Of a stretch of DNA of 64,000 nt, positions 21,116 to 31,400 are shown one piece after another. The DNA is taken from NCBI GenBank assembly GCA_018241225.1, contig JAFEEG010000019.1:1-64000 (forward strand). Reading direction: 5' to 3'. This DNA is from Pseudomonadota bacterium (lineage in GTDB: Bacteria > Pseudomonadota > Gammaproteobacteria > Burkholderiales > Burkholderiaceae_C). Under the pieces are notes generated by a model. It had not been told where the DNA came from. It made no database searches and saw nothing but the letters and a program-made list of their open reading frames with translations. Made by a program: the position numbers and the translations under genes. Each line of letters begins with the position of its first letter. Within the stretch, counting starts at the first letter, position 1.

Positions 21116-22593
21116 GCGGTTTTTTGCCGCACGGCAAGCGCCGTGCTGCGGTCGATCAGTTCGTTGAAGCCGGCCATGAATGCGGCCTCGGCATTCGCGT
21201 TCGATGCATCGGGCTCGACCATGGCGCAGGGCGCGAGCAGCGGGCTCGTGGCAGCCTGGGCATCGGTCCAGCCCTGCGAGACGGCGGCGCACAGCGCGGC
21301 GCCACGGGCACTGGATTCGTCGTCGGCACAGCGCTCCACCGCGCGACCGAGAAAGCCGGCCAGCAGGCGCACCAGGCGGATGTCACCCGCACCCCCGCCC
21401 AGCACGGTGAGCGACGACACGTCCAGCCCGCAGGCGGCCAGGCGGCCGAGCTGGCGCGCGTGCAGCGCGGCCACCGCATCGACCACGGCCCGCGCCAGGT
21501 CGGCGCGCGTGTGCTGGCTGCGCAGGCCCACATAGCCGGCACCCGGCCCACCACCGTTCACGAACGGCAGGAATCGCAGGCCATGCGCACCCAGCGGCGC
21601 GGTCATGGCCAGGTCGAGCAGCGCCTGCGCGTCGGTCAGGCCCAGCGCGCCGGTGGCCCAGGCGATGTTGGCCATCGACGAAGGGCTGTTGTCCATGTAC
21701 AGGCGCTGGCCCGCATCGCCGTAGTTGACGATGGCACCCACCGCCGGCTTGGGCTCGCGCACCGGGCCGCTCACCGCGTTCACGCACCAGGTACCGAGCA
21801 CCGAGACGGCACGCCCGCGCCTCTGCGCTCCCACCGCACCCATGGCGGCGAGCAGGTCGATGGCACCCATGGCCACCGGCAGGCCGGCAGGCAGGCCGCA
21901 GCGCGCGGCCCGTGCGGGCAGCAGCTGGCCGATGACCTGGCCGCGCGGGCGCAGCGGCGCGAAGCTGTGCGCGCCCGCATCGGCCATGCCCGAGGCTGCG
22001 ATGGCGCGCGGCGACCAGTCGCCACTGGCCAGCGAGAGCAGGCCGGCCGTGCTGGCGTCGCTCGCGTCGGTGGCGATTTCGCCGCACAGCAGCAGGCCGA
22101 GATAGTCCTTGGCAAAGAGCACGCGGTGCATGGCGCCGCGCTGGAAGGCATCCGCGCCCAGCAATTGCGCTGCCAGCAGCAGCGGCTGCCCGGCCCAGGG
22201 AGCGCAACCGGCCTCGTCGAACAGGGCCTGGCCTTGTTCGCGCGCCAGGGCGTCGGCCCGGGATTGCGCGCGCTGGTCGGTGGAGGCGACCGCGCGCCCT
22301 TGCACCAGCTGGCCCGTGCCGTCGAGCGCATAGAGCCCGGCGCCATGACCGGTGCAAGCCAGGGCCCGCACCTGCGCCACCCGCGGACCCAGCTGCTGCG
22401 CCACATCGCCCAGCACCTGGTCCAGTGCCGCCTCGATGGCGCCCGCGCTGACTTCGCAGCCCCCGCCCGCCAGCCGCTCGTATGGCAGGGGTTGCCGGGC
22501 GACGGCGGCCGCGCGACCCGTGGCGCCATCCACGGCCAGCGCCTTCAGGCTGCTGGATCCGATGTCGATACCGATGAAGAGATCACTGAACAT
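21112..22593 (-). CDS. FGGY-family carbohydrate kinase
   Basis: The 493-residue sugar kinase begins with the phosphate-1 motif FIGIDIGSSSLKALAVD. It has TGHGAGLYALD, the FGGY_N signature region (FAKDYLGLLLCGEIATDASDAS), and a C-terminal ATP-binding motif LGGGAGDIRLVRLLAGFLG. The IATDASDAS loop is that of xylulose/erythritol-type kinases rather than glycerol kinase; LsrK is a further relative. It probably phosphorylates the imported substrate before oxidation by the coupled GlpD-like enzyme. ATG 22593 was chosen; an in-frame ATG at 22614 is possible. The start codon abuts one copy of the repeated TGTCATAACA element. Confidence 0.85.
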   Translation of the reverse strand: MFSDLFIGIDIGSSSLKALAVDGATGRAAAVARQPLPYERLAGGGCEVSAGAIEAALDQVLGDVAQQLGPRVAQVRALACTGHGAGLYALDGTGQLVQGRAVASTDQRAQSRADALAREQGQALFDEAGCAPWAGQPLLLAAQLLGADAFQRGAMHRVLFAKDYLGLLLCGEIATDASDASTAGLLSLASGDWSPRAIAASGMADAGAHSFAPLRPRGQVIGQLLPARAARCGLPAGLPVAMGAIDLLAAMGAVGAQRRGRAVSVLGTWCVNAVSGPVREPKPAVGAIVNYGDAGQRLYMDNSPSSMANIAWATGALGLTDAQALLDLAMTAPLGAHGLRFLPFVNGGGPGAGYVGLRSQHTRADLARAVVDAVAALHARQLGRLAACGLDVSSLTVLGGGAGDIRLVRLLAGFLGRAVERCADDESSARGAALCAAVSQGWTDAQAATSPLLAPCAMVEPDASNANAEAAFMAGFNELIDRSTALAVRQKTA

Positions 22594-22602
22594 GTCATAA
22601 CA
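22593..22602. promoter_or_regulatory. Candidate GntR operator, copy 1
   Basis: TGTCATAACA, within the dyad ATGT-CATA-ACAT (22592-22603), starts at the kinase start codon. An exact copy lies at 22682-22691. The TGT-N4-ACA half-site symmetry fits GntR/HutC regulators, and the locus encodes one. Assignment is inferred. Confidence 0.45.
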
Positions 22603-22681
22603 TCTTCGCGGCATGGATAGCGACTTGCCAGTGGTGTTTCCCCTAGGTACATGAGCAAACGCAGCGCGATTACATTCCGCC

Positions 22682-22691
22682 TGTCATAACA
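22682..22691. promoter_or_regulatory. Candidate GntR operator, copy 2
   Basis: This exact second copy of TGTCATAACA lies 89 bp from the first and 85 bp before the substrate-binding protein ATG. Having a copy on each side of the divergent region would allow one regulator to control both operons. Confidence 0.45.
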
Positions 22692-22776
22692 ACTGTTGTG
22701 GCGTAGCAAGCCAAGAACATGCGGTGGCCCACAGCCGGTTGCCGCCCACCGTCAGCACAACCAGAGGAGACGAGAG

Positions 22777-23817
22777 ATGAGGCGCAATTTCCTGAAGTCC
22801 GCCGCTGCAGCGGGCATGGGCCTGGCCGGTGCCAGTGCTTTCGGTCAGCAGTCCGCGGCACCCGCCCCGGTCGGCCTGCACGGCAAGTCCAGCGACGTCT
22901 ACGTGATGAACGTGATGGTCTCGGGCGTGGAGTACTGGTTCCCGGTGTACGAGATGATGAAGCAGCTCGGCCGCGAACTGGGCGTGAAGACGCGCTACTC
23001 CGGCACGCCCGAGTACGACGTGAACAAGCAGCTGGCCTCCTTCGAGCAGGAGCTGGCGCGCAAGCCGGCCGGCATCCTGCTGCACCCGATGAACCCGGAC
23101 CCCTTCATCGAGCCGATCAACCGCGCGGTGGCGATGGGCATCCCGGTGGTCACTTTCGCGGCCGACTCGCCCAACTCCAAGCGTTCGTCCTTCATCACCT
23201 CCGACAACGACCGTGAAGGCAGCCAGGCGGCCGACGCCATTGCCAAGGAACTGGGCGGCAAGGGCGAGTACGCCGTGCTGGAGAACCCCGGCCAGGACAA
23301 CCACGACCGCCGCATCGCCGCTTTCGTCAACCGCATGAAGACCAAGCACCCCGGCATGAAGCAGGTGGGCCGCGCGGCCAGCAACCAGGACCCGAACAAG
23401 GCCTACCAGGCGGTGCTGAGCATGGTGCAGGCCAACCCGAACCTGGGCGCGCTGTTCATGCCCGAGGCCAACTCGGCGCTGGGCGCGGCGCAGGCCAAGG
23501 TGGAGAGCAAGAAGAACATCAAGGTGATGTGCTGCGACGTGAACGCCAAGATCCTGGACATGATCAAGTCCGGCGACGTGTTCGGCGCCATCAATCCCAA
23601 CCAGGGCATGCAGGGCTACATGGGCATGATGATGCTGTTCCTGGCCAAGAACCCCCAGCTCATCGACCCGATGAACGACGCCAAGCGCAACGGCACCAAC
23701 CCCATGTCGGTGCCCTTCCTGGACAACGGCCTGTCGGTGGTGAGCAAGGCCAACGCCGACGACTTCTACTGGGACAAGTACCTGGCCCGCCGCGGCACCA
23801 AGGGAATCAACGAGTGA
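22777..23817 (+). CDS. Sugar ABC transporter substrate-binding protein
   Basis: This 346-residue periplasmic binding protein is of the RbsB/Peripl_BP_4 class. The N-terminus MRRNFLKSAAAAG carries a twin-arginine motif, suggesting Tat export, then a cleavage region near ASAFGQ. Fold landmarks include SGVEYWFPVYEMMKQLG, PAGILLHPMNPDPFIEPINRA and IPVVTFAADSP. ATG 22777 follows AGAGGAGACGAG. It is the first gene of a transport/catabolic operon whose next genes overlap by stop-start codons. The ligand is unknown; the kinase and GlpD-like oxidase opposite suggest a sugar alcohol or ketose. Confidence 0.92.
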   Translation: MRRNFLKSAAAAGMGLAGASAFGQQSAAPAPVGLHGKSSDVYVMNVMVSGVEYWFPVYEMMKQLGRELGVKTRYSGTPEYDVNKQLASFEQELARKPAGILLHPMNPDPFIEPINRAVAMGIPVVTFAADSPNSKRSSFITSDNDREGSQAADAIAKELGGKGEYAVLENPGQDNHDRRIAAFVNRMKTKHPGMKQVGRAASNQDPNKAYQAVLSMVQANPNLGALFMPEANSALGAAQAKVESKKNIKVMCCDVNAKILDMIKSGDVFGAINPNQGMQGYMGMMMLFLAKNPQLIDPMNDAKRNGTNPMSVPFLDNGLSVVSKANADDFYWDKYLARRGTKGINE

Positions 23818-25367
23818 GCGCCTTGCCGCAGGAAGACAACGCATCGGCGCCGCCACTGCTGCAGTTGCGCGGCATCGGCAAGCGTTTTGGCGCCTCGCGC
23901 GCGCTCGCGGGCGTGGACTTCTCGCTGCGTGCCGGCGAGATCCACGCCTTGTGCGGCGAGAACGGCGCGGGCAAGTCGACGCTGATGAACATCATCGACG
24001 GCATCCACCAGCCCGACGAGGGCGAGATCTTCCTGGCCGGAGAAAAGGTGTGCATCGACGGCCCGGCGCATGCCATGCGCCTGGGCATCGGCCTGGTGCA
24101 CCAGGAGATCGCGCTGTGCGCCGACGCCACCGTGGCCGAGAACATCTTCATGCCCGAGATCAATTCGGGACACCGGGCCTGGATGGATTTCGCCAGCCTG
24201 AACGAGCGCGCCACGCGCGTGCTCGCGCGGCTGGGACAGGACATCGACCCCGCTTGGCGCGTGGAGCAATTGCCCATCTCCAGCCAGCAGCTGGTGGAGA
24301 TCGCCAAGGCGCTCACGCTCGATTGCAAGGTGCTCATCCTCGACGAGCCCACCGCCGCGCTCACCGAGCTGGAGTCGGCGGCACTGTTCAAGGTGCTGCA
24401 CGACCTGAAGGCGCAGGGCATCGGCATCATCTACATCAGCCACCGCATGGCCGAGATCTTCACCCACGCCGACCGCGTGACGGTGCTGCGCGACGGCCGC
24501 AACGTGCATTGCGCCGCCACGGCGGACATGAACCCGGACGAGCTGGTGCGTCGCATGGTGGGCCGCGAACTGGTCAACTACTACCCGCCGCGCCCTGCTG
24601 CCAACGACGAGGCGCCACAGATCCTGCTGCAGGTCGAAGGCATTGCCGACGACGAGCGGGTGCATGGCGTGTCCTTCGCCCTGCAGCGCGGCGAGATCCT
24701 GGGCATCACCGGCCTGATGGGCGCGGGCCGCAGCGAACTGGCCGAGACGATGTGCGGCCTGCGCCGCGCGCGCCGTGGCACCTTGCGCCTGCATGGCCGC
24801 GAGCTTTCCATTCGCAAGTACGGCGATGCGCTGCGCCACGGCATGGCCTACCTCAGCGAAGACCGCAAGGCTGCCGGCGTGTTCCTCGACCTGCCCATTG
24901 CGCAGAACATCGCAGCCATGGCGCTGCGCCGCGTGGCTTCCCGCTGGGGCCTTTTGCAGCGCAGCGCCGAGCACGCGCTGGCGCAGCAGCTGGGCCGCCA
25001 GCTCAAGCTCAAGTCCGACGGCGTGGACATCGAAGTGTCCAGCCTGTCCGGCGGCAACCAGCAGAAGGTGGCCATTGCCAAGCTGCTGGCCACGCAGCCT
25101 TCGGTGCTGCTCATGGACGAGCCCACGCGCGGCATCGACGTGGGCGCCAAGTCCGAGATCCATCACCTGCTGCGCGAGCTGGCCAACCAGGGCGTGGGCG
25201 TGATCGTGATCTCTTCCGAACTGCCCGAGATCATCGGCCTGTGCGACCGCGCGCTGGTGATCCGCGAGGGTCGCGTGGCCGGTGAACTGGCCGCCAATGC
25301 CATGACCGAGGAGGCCCTGCTGCGGCTGGCCTCGGGCCTGGGAGAACTAGAGGTAAAGACCGCATGA
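23814..25367 (+). CDS. Sugar ABC transporter ATP-binding protein (RbsA/MglA type)
   Basis: The 517-residue protein has two fused ABC domains energising sugar import. The first has a canonical Walker A (GENGAGKST) and LILDEPTAAL Walker B. The second has the degenerate Walker A GLMGAGRSE normal for the CUT2 family, and a canonical LSGGNQQKVAIAK signature and LLMDEPTRGIDVGAK. Start GTG 23814 overlaps the preceding stop (GTGA), and the stop overlaps the permease start (ATGA), so the three transport genes are translationally coupled. Confidence 0.94.
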   Translation: MSALPQEDNASAPPLLQLRGIGKRFGASRALAGVDFSLRAGEIHALCGENGAGKSTLMNIIDGIHQPDEGEIFLAGEKVCIDGPAHAMRLGIGLVHQEIALCADATVAENIFMPEINSGHRAWMDFASLNERATRVLARLGQDIDPAWRVEQLPISSQQLVEIAKALTLDCKVLILDEPTAALTELESAALFKVLHDLKAQGIGIIYISHRMAEIFTHADRVTVLRDGRNVHCAATADMNPDELVRRMVGRELVNYYPPRPAANDEAPQILLQVEGIADDERVHGVSFALQRGEILGITGLMGAGRSELAETMCGLRRARRGTLRLHGRELSIRKYGDALRHGMAYLSEDRKAAGVFLDLPIAQNIAAMALRRVASRWGLLQRSAEHALAQQLGRQLKLKSDGVDIEVSSLSGGNQQKVAIAKLLATQPSVLLMDEPTRGIDVGAKSEIHHLLRELANQGVGVIVISSELPEIIGLCDRALVIREGRVAGELAANAMTEEALLRLASGLGELEVKTA

Positions 25368-26383
25368 ACTATCCAGCCCAAGCCGACGCCGGGCACCTGC
25401 CGGCCGCGCCCGCACGTACCGAGCGCATGTCCCTGACCCACAAGCTCGTGCGCATGCGCGAGGCCGGCCTGCTCTTCATCATCGCGCTGCTGTGCGTGGG
25501 CATGAGCTTCGCGTCGCCGCACTTCCTCACTTGGGACAACATCCGCGCGATGCTGCTGTCGTTCTCCATCGAGGGCATCGTGGTGGTGGGCATGACCATC
25601 TTGCTCATCGTCGGCGGCATCGATCTGTCGGTGGGCTCGGTGGTGTGCTTCGCGATGGTCATCACCGGCAAGCTGTTCCTCATGGGCATGGACCCGTGGA
25701 GCGCGGGGCTGGTGGCCATTGGCGCCAGCGCGCTCATCGGCGCGATGATCGGCGGCTGCGTCACGCGCATCGGCCTGAACCACTTCATCGCCTCGCTGGC
25801 CTTCATGGTGATCGTGCGCGGCCTGTGCCTGGCGCTCACGCAGGGCACGCCGCAGTCGCTGTTCTCGCTGCCGGCCGAGTTCAAGTTCATCGGCCAGGGC
25901 ACGCTCGGCGGCGTGCCGGTGGTGATCCTGATCTTCCTGGGCATCGTGCTGGTCAGCGACTTCGTGCTGCGCCGCTCCACGCTGCTGCGGCGCGTGTTCT
26001 ACACCGGCAGCAACGAGAAGGCGGCGCTGTACTCGGGCATTCGAGTCGGCCGCGTGAAGTTCTGGGTCACGGTGCTGTGCGCCGCTTCGGCGGGGCTGGC
26101 CGGCGTGATCTACACCGCGCGCTTCGGCGCGGCCACGCCCACCTTCGGCGTGGGCATGGAGCTCAACGTGATCGCTGCTGCCGTCATCGGCGGGGCCAGC
26201 CTCAAGGGTGGCTCGGGCACGGTGCTGGGCGCGGTGCTGGGCCTGGCGCTGCTCTCGGTGGTGACCAGCTCGCTCATCCTGCTGGACGTCTCGCCGTACT
26301 GGCAGGACGTGATCAAGGGGCTGATCCTGCTGGCGGCCGTGACCATCGACCACCTGCTCAATTCCAGAAAGACCGCACGATGA
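25364..26383 (+). CDS. Sugar ABC transporter permease
   Basis: The 339-residue CUT2-type (BPD_transp_2) inner-membrane permease has about eight to ten hydrophobic segments. The family motif VVVGMTILLIVGGIDLSVGS lies near residue 70-90 and GGASLKGGSGTVLGAVLG near residue 275. Only one permease gene is present, so it should act as a homodimer with the two-domain ATPase. The start overlaps the ATPase stop and its own stop overlaps the aldo/keto reductase start, both as ATGA. Confidence 0.93.
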   Translation: MNYPAQADAGHLPAAPARTERMSLTHKLVRMREAGLLFIIALLCVGMSFASPHFLTWDNIRAMLLSFSIEGIVVVGMTILLIVGGIDLSVGSVVCFAMVITGKLFLMGMDPWSAGLVAIGASALIGAMIGGCVTRIGLNHFIASLAFMVIVRGLCLALTQGTPQSLFSLPAEFKFIGQGTLGGVPVVILIFLGIVLVSDFVLRRSTLLRRVFYTGSNEKAALYSGIRVGRVKFWVTVLCAASAGLAGVIYTARFGAATPTFGVGMELNVIAAAVIGGASLKGGSGTVLGAVLGLALLSVVTSSLILLDVSPYWQDVIKGLILLAAVTIDHLLNSRKTAR

Positions 26384-27372
26384 CCGCCACCATGAAGCAA
26401 ACCACGCTGGGCCCTTCGGGCATCCGCTGCTCGGCCATCGGCCTGGGCACCTGGGCCATGGGCGGATGGATGTGGGGCGGTGGCGACGACGCAGCGGCGG
26501 TGGACGCCATTCGCGCATCGCTGGATGCCGGCGTCACGCTGATCGATACCGCGCCGGCCTATGGCCTGGGCCAGTCGGAACGGCTGGTGGGCCAGGCGCT
26601 CAAGGGCCGGCGTGACCAGGCCGTGGTCGCCACCAAGTGCGGCCTGGTGTGGCACACGCAGAAGGGCACGCACTTCTTCGAAGAAGACGGCCACCCGGTG
26701 CACCGCTACCTGGGGCGCGACTCGATCGCCTTCGAGGTGGAGCAGAGCCTTGCGAACCTGCAGACCGACTACATCGACCTGTACATCACCCACTGGCAGG
26801 ACAGCACCACGCCAGTGGCCGAGACGATGGATGCATTGCTGTCACTCAAGCACCAGGGAAAGATCCGCGCCATTGGCGTGAGCAACGTCGACGCGCCCAC
26901 GCTGGCCGAATACCTGCGCCACGGCCCGGTCGATGCCGCGCAGGAGCGCTACAGCCTGATCGACCGCGAGATCGAGCAGACGCTGGTGCCGCTGTGCAAG
27001 GAGAACGACGTGGCGGTCATGGGCTATTCATCGCTGGCGCTGGGCCTGCTGGCCGGGCCGATCGATCCGGCCCGCGTGTTCGGTGGCGATGACCAGCGCG
27101 CTGCCAACCCGCGCTTTTCCGCCGGCAACCGCGCAAGGCTCTCGGCCTTCTTCGCAGAGCTGGAACCGCTGCGCACGCGGCTGGGCTGCAGCTTCTCCGA
27201 AATGATGATTGCCTGGACGCTGGCGCACGGCGCGGTGTCGATGGCGCTGTGCGGCGCGCGCACCGCGGCGCAGGCACGCCAGAACGCGGCGGCCGGCGCG
27301 GTGTCGCTGGATGCAGATGCCGTGGCGCAGATCGAAGGCACCGCCCGAAAACACCTGGCCGAGCTCGGCTGA
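26380..27372 (+). CDS. Aldo/keto reductase
   Basis: The 330-residue NAD(P)H-dependent TIM-barrel oxidoreductase retains the catalytic tetrad: Asp and Tyr in LIDTAPAYGLGQSE, Lys in VATKCG and His in YITHWQD. The N-terminus LGPSGIRCSAIGLGTWAMGG is typical of the YajO/general-stress AKR group. It is translationally coupled to the permease (ATGA), so it should act on the imported substrate or an intermediate, probably interconverting an aldose or ketose with the corresponding polyol. The direction is unknown. Confidence 0.9.
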   Translation: MTATMKQTTLGPSGIRCSAIGLGTWAMGGWMWGGGDDAAAVDAIRASLDAGVTLIDTAPAYGLGQSERLVGQALKGRRDQAVVATKCGLVWHTQKGTHFFEEDGHPVHRYLGRDSIAFEVEQSLANLQTDYIDLYITHWQDSTTPVAETMDALLSLKHQGKIRAIGVSNVDAPTLAEYLRHGPVDAAQERYSLIDREIEQTLVPLCKENDVAVMGYSSLALGLLAGPIDPARVFGGDDQRAANPRFSAGNRARLSAFFAELEPLRTRLGCSFSEMMIAWTLAHGAVSMALCGARTAAQARQNAAAGAVSLDADAVAQIEGTARKHLAELG

Positions 27373-27423
27373 GCCGGCCCTCTTCCCCCTTCACCCATTC
27401 ACTCTTTTCAAGGAGTCGCTCTC

Positions 27424-28278
27424 ATGGCCAATGCCAAGGAGGCACGCCTGGCCCGGCTGCTGCATGCCGGCCGCTGCCTGGACATCGCACTCGACCACGG
27501 CGTGTGCAACGAACCTACTTTTCTCGACGGCCTGGAGGACATGCCGGCGCTGATGGATCGGCTGGTTGCCGCGCGGCCCGATGCGATCCAGCTCAACTAC
27601 GGGCAGGCGGACCTGCTGCAGCACCGGCCCGGCCGCGAGCGTCCCGCACTGGTGATGCGCCTGGACATGGGCAACCCCTACAACGCGCAACGCCACCGCT
27701 CGATGTGGGCTGTGCTGCAGAACGAACACGACCCGGTGCTGCCCGCGGTGCAGATGGACGCGGCTTGCGTGGTGGTCAACCTGTTCATGCTGCCCGACGA
27801 GCCCGACCTGTTTCGCCAGTGCGTGCAGAACATCTCGCGCGTGCGCGCCGACTGCGACCGCTACGGCATGCCGCTGATGATCGAGCCGCTGGTGATGCAG
27901 CCGCACGGCCAAGGGCGCGGAGGCTACATGGTGGACGGCGATGCGCAGAAGATCGTCACGCTGGTTCGCCTGGCGCGCGAAATGGGCGCGGACATCGTCA
28001 AGGCCGACCCCACCGCGGACCCGCATGAGTTCCATCGCGCGGTGCAGGCCGCGCGCTGCCCGGTGCTGGTGCGCGGCGGCGGGCGCGAGAACCTGCAACA
28101 GGTGTTCGAGCGCTCGCGCGTGCTGCTCGACCAGGGTGCGGTGGGCATGGTGTACGGCCGCAACGTCTACCAGCACGCCAACCCGGCGGCAGTGGTGGCG
28201 GCCCTGATGGCCATGATCCATGAAGGCGCCAGCGCGCAGGCCGCCTGGCAGCTCTACGAGAGCCACAACAACAGGTAG
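27424..28278 (+). CDS. Class I DeoC/LsrF-family aldolase
   Basis: The 284-residue TIM-barrel Schiff-base aldolase has the LDIALDHGVCNEPTF opening and the likely Schiff-base lysine in GADIVKADPTADP. A phosphate-binding VLVRGGGRENLQQ and GMVYGRNVYQH complete the barrel. It is closest in pattern to class I fructose-bisphosphate aldolases (FbaB) and LsrF. As last gene of the operon it probably cleaves the phosphorylated ketose made by the kinase and GlpD-like oxidase. The start follows AAGGAG at good spacing. Confidence 0.85.
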   Translation: MANAKEARLARLLHAGRCLDIALDHGVCNEPTFLDGLEDMPALMDRLVAARPDAIQLNYGQADLLQHRPGRERPALVMRLDMGNPYNAQRHRSMWAVLQNEHDPVLPAVQMDAACVVVNLFMLPDEPDLFRQCVQNISRVRADCDRYGMPLMIEPLVMQPHGQGRGGYMVDGDAQKIVTLVRLAREMGADIVKADPTADPHEFHRAVQAARCPVLVRGGGRENLQQVFERSRVLLDQGAVGMVYGRNVYQHANPAAVVAALMAMIHEGASAQAAWQLYESHNNR

Positions 28279-28402
28279 TTCCGAGGACCGGGCAGGGCAT
28301 CCGGCGGAGCGCCCTGAACCCATTTCCTTTCACGAAAAGGGACGCGCGAGCCGCGCCCCAGGCCCTTGCTCCGCCGGTTATCGAGACAAGCTGGAGACAA
28401 GA

Positions 28403-31400
28403 ATGAAGAGAATCCGGTATCTCCTGGCGGCCTTGGCGCTGCCATTTGCGGCGCTGCTGACCCACGCAGCCGTCACCGGCCAGAGCCCCGTCACCACGCT
28501 GGAGCGCATGAGCTCGGCGGTGGTGGCACTGGTGGCGCCGCTGCCCATCCAGGGCCCCGGCCTGGGCAACCTGCAATACAACTCGAGCGAGTTGTTCAAG
28601 GCGGTGTCGATGATCCACCGCGACGACCAGGGCGTGCCCGAGACCTACCCGGGCCGCAAGGCCTACGGCCTGAACGTGGGGATCATGCACAAGGGCTACT
28701 TCCTCACCGTGTTCGCGCCCGACAGCGGCCTGGGGCCCGGCGGCTTCCTGCTGTACGACGTGTCGAACCCGCGCGCGATCCAGCTGGTCAAGCGCATCTA
28801 CGAGCCCGAGGGCCGCACCGCCGAGTTCCGCGAGGCGCACGCCATCGGCACCGCCACCATCGGCGGCAAGGATTACATCGTGGTGCCCAGCACCAAGGGC
28901 ATCGAGTTCTGGGACTTCACCGACATCAACGACGTCAAGCAGGTCAAGAAGCTCACCCTGCCCACGGTCAACGGTGGCGACTACACCAACGTGAGCTGGC
29001 AGCTGTGGTGGCAGGCGCCGTACGTGTACGTGGCCTCGGCCAACGACGGCGTCTACATCGTCGATGCCCGCGACCCGGCCAACGCCGTGCTGGCCAACCG
29101 CGGCGCGGGCAAGCCCAATCCGGTGCCCACGGGCGAGCTGGGGGGCTTTCGCGTCGGGCCGATCTTCACCATGGGCAACCACATGGTGCTCAGCTCGATG
29201 GACAACACCGACGGCTTTGCCAGCCTGGACATCTCCGACCCGCTCAACCCCAAGGTGCTCGACACCGTGGGTGCCAATCCCAACTACTACGCCACCTGCT
29301 TCGACGGCCGCAACCTGCACGCCTCGGCGCGCGGCGCGGGCGCGAAGATGTACAGCTACGACCTGTCCGACCGATCGCGCTTCGTGGCCGAGGACAACCG
29401 CCTGGTCATCGACGAGCAGCTGTACTGCGGCACGCAGGACAACTTCGTGTTCCAGGGCGCGCAGTTCAAGGTGCACAAGGTGGACGTGAGCAACCCGCTC
29501 AACCATGTCGAGGTGGGGCGCGGCGGCTTGTTCCCGGCCGGCTCGGAAGAAGAATCGCACTCCGACCACGGCCAGGTGGCGCCGCTGGGCAACCTGCTGT
29601 TCATCGGCAACGACCACGGCTCGGGCAGCGGCTTCATGGTGCACCAGGCCGCGCCGGACACCACGGCACCGGCGGTCAAGCAGGTCTCGCCCGTCAACGG
29701 CGCCAAGCAGCAGGCCTTGACCACGCGCGTGGGCATCGGCATGACCGACAGCATCCGGCCCGAAAGCGTGAACGCCAGCACCTTCATCGTGCGCCAGGTA
29801 GGCGGCAACACGCTGGCCGGCACCTACAGCGTGCAGCTGGGCATCATCAACTTCTTCCCCGACCAGCCGCTGGTCGCGGGCAACAGCTACGAGGTGTTCC
29901 TGCCGGCCGGTGGCGTGAAGGACTATGCGGGCAACGCGATTGCGGTGGACTACCACTCGGTCTTTCACACCGGCAGCGCCGCCGACATCAACCTCATGCA
30001 CTATTGGCAACTGGCCGGTGGCCTGGTGGATGAGATCAGCGCCAACAACGGTACCGCATCGGGCGCCGACCGCTTCGAGAGCATCGGCCTGAACTTCGCG
30101 CAGCGCAGTGGCGGCGTGCAGCTCAAGAACGACGCGGTGGCCACCGCGCTGGGCGGCACCGCCTCCCTGGCCTTCTACATGAAGACCACGCAGGCCGGCA
30201 GCGCCAACGCATGGACGGCGCCGGGCCTGTTCGGGCGCGACCAGAGCGGTGGCGCCGACGACGTGTTCTGGGGCTGGCTGGACAACACCGGGCGCATCAC
30301 GCTCTCGGTGGGCAATACCGGCACCGGCAACCCCGGCGTGCGTTCCACCTCGCCGGTCAATGACGGCAACTGGCACCACGTGGTGATGACGCGCGATGCC
30401 GCCTCGGGCGCACAGACGCTCTACGTGGACGGCGTGAAGACCACCGCCGCCGGCCTGACCGGCGCCAAGGGCCTGGGCAACAAGTTCAGCCTGCTGGGCC
30501 AGATCCAGGGCAACGCGGACTTCTTCCGCGGCATGCTGGCCCAGGTTCGCGTGTATGGCCGCGTGCTGGGCGACACCGACGTGGCCAACCTGCGCGCGCA
30601 GACCATCGTCGGCGACGCCGGCGTGAGCGGCGGGCCCAAGCTGGTCAACGGCCAGCTGAGCTTCTCGCCGGACCGACTGGGCAATGCCACCGGCGTGCAA
30701 TACCGCTGGAACTTCGGCGACGGCACGCAAAGCGCCTTCTCGGCCCAACCCGGCATCAGCTACACCTACGCGCGCCCCGGCCACTTCACCGTGACGCTGA
30801 CGGTGCGCGATGCCTCGGGCCGCGAGACCTACTACACCTACCAGGTGACCGTGGTCTACCCGATGACGGCGCAGGCACCCACCCACACCAGCAACATCGT
30901 GGGCGATGCCAACAGCGTGTATGCGCTCAACCCCGACAGCGGCACCGTGGCCGCCATCGACGCGCTGGCCCTGACCAAGCGCTGGGAAGTTCGCGTGGGC
31001 GACGAGCCCAAGACGCTGGCCGTGGGCCCGGACGGACGCATCTGGGTCACGGTGCAGGGCGAGGACAAGCTGGTGGCGCTCAACGCGGCGGACGGCAGCG
31101 TCTCGGCCAGCATCCCGCTGGCCTACGGCAGCGGCCCCTACGGCGTGACCTTCGCGCCCGGCGGCGCCAAGGGCCTGCTCACGCTGGAGAGCAAGTCGCA
31201 GCTTCTGTTCTTCGACCCGGCCTCCGGCGCCACCACCGGGACGCTGGCACTCGAAGGCAGCTTGCGCGGCATCGCCGTGGCCGCGGACGGGCAGACCGCC
31301 TACGTGACGCGCTTCAAGTCGAAGATGAACGGCGGGCAGCTGCACAAGGTGGGCGTGGGCACGATGAGCCTGCTGTCCACCATCGCCCTGCCGGTGGACA

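Noticed and set aside
28279..28402. CAGGGC/GCGCCCTG inverted repeat as terminator of the aldolase operon
   Set aside because: The stem is short, the loop long, and the following T-content is weak; not enough to call a terminator.
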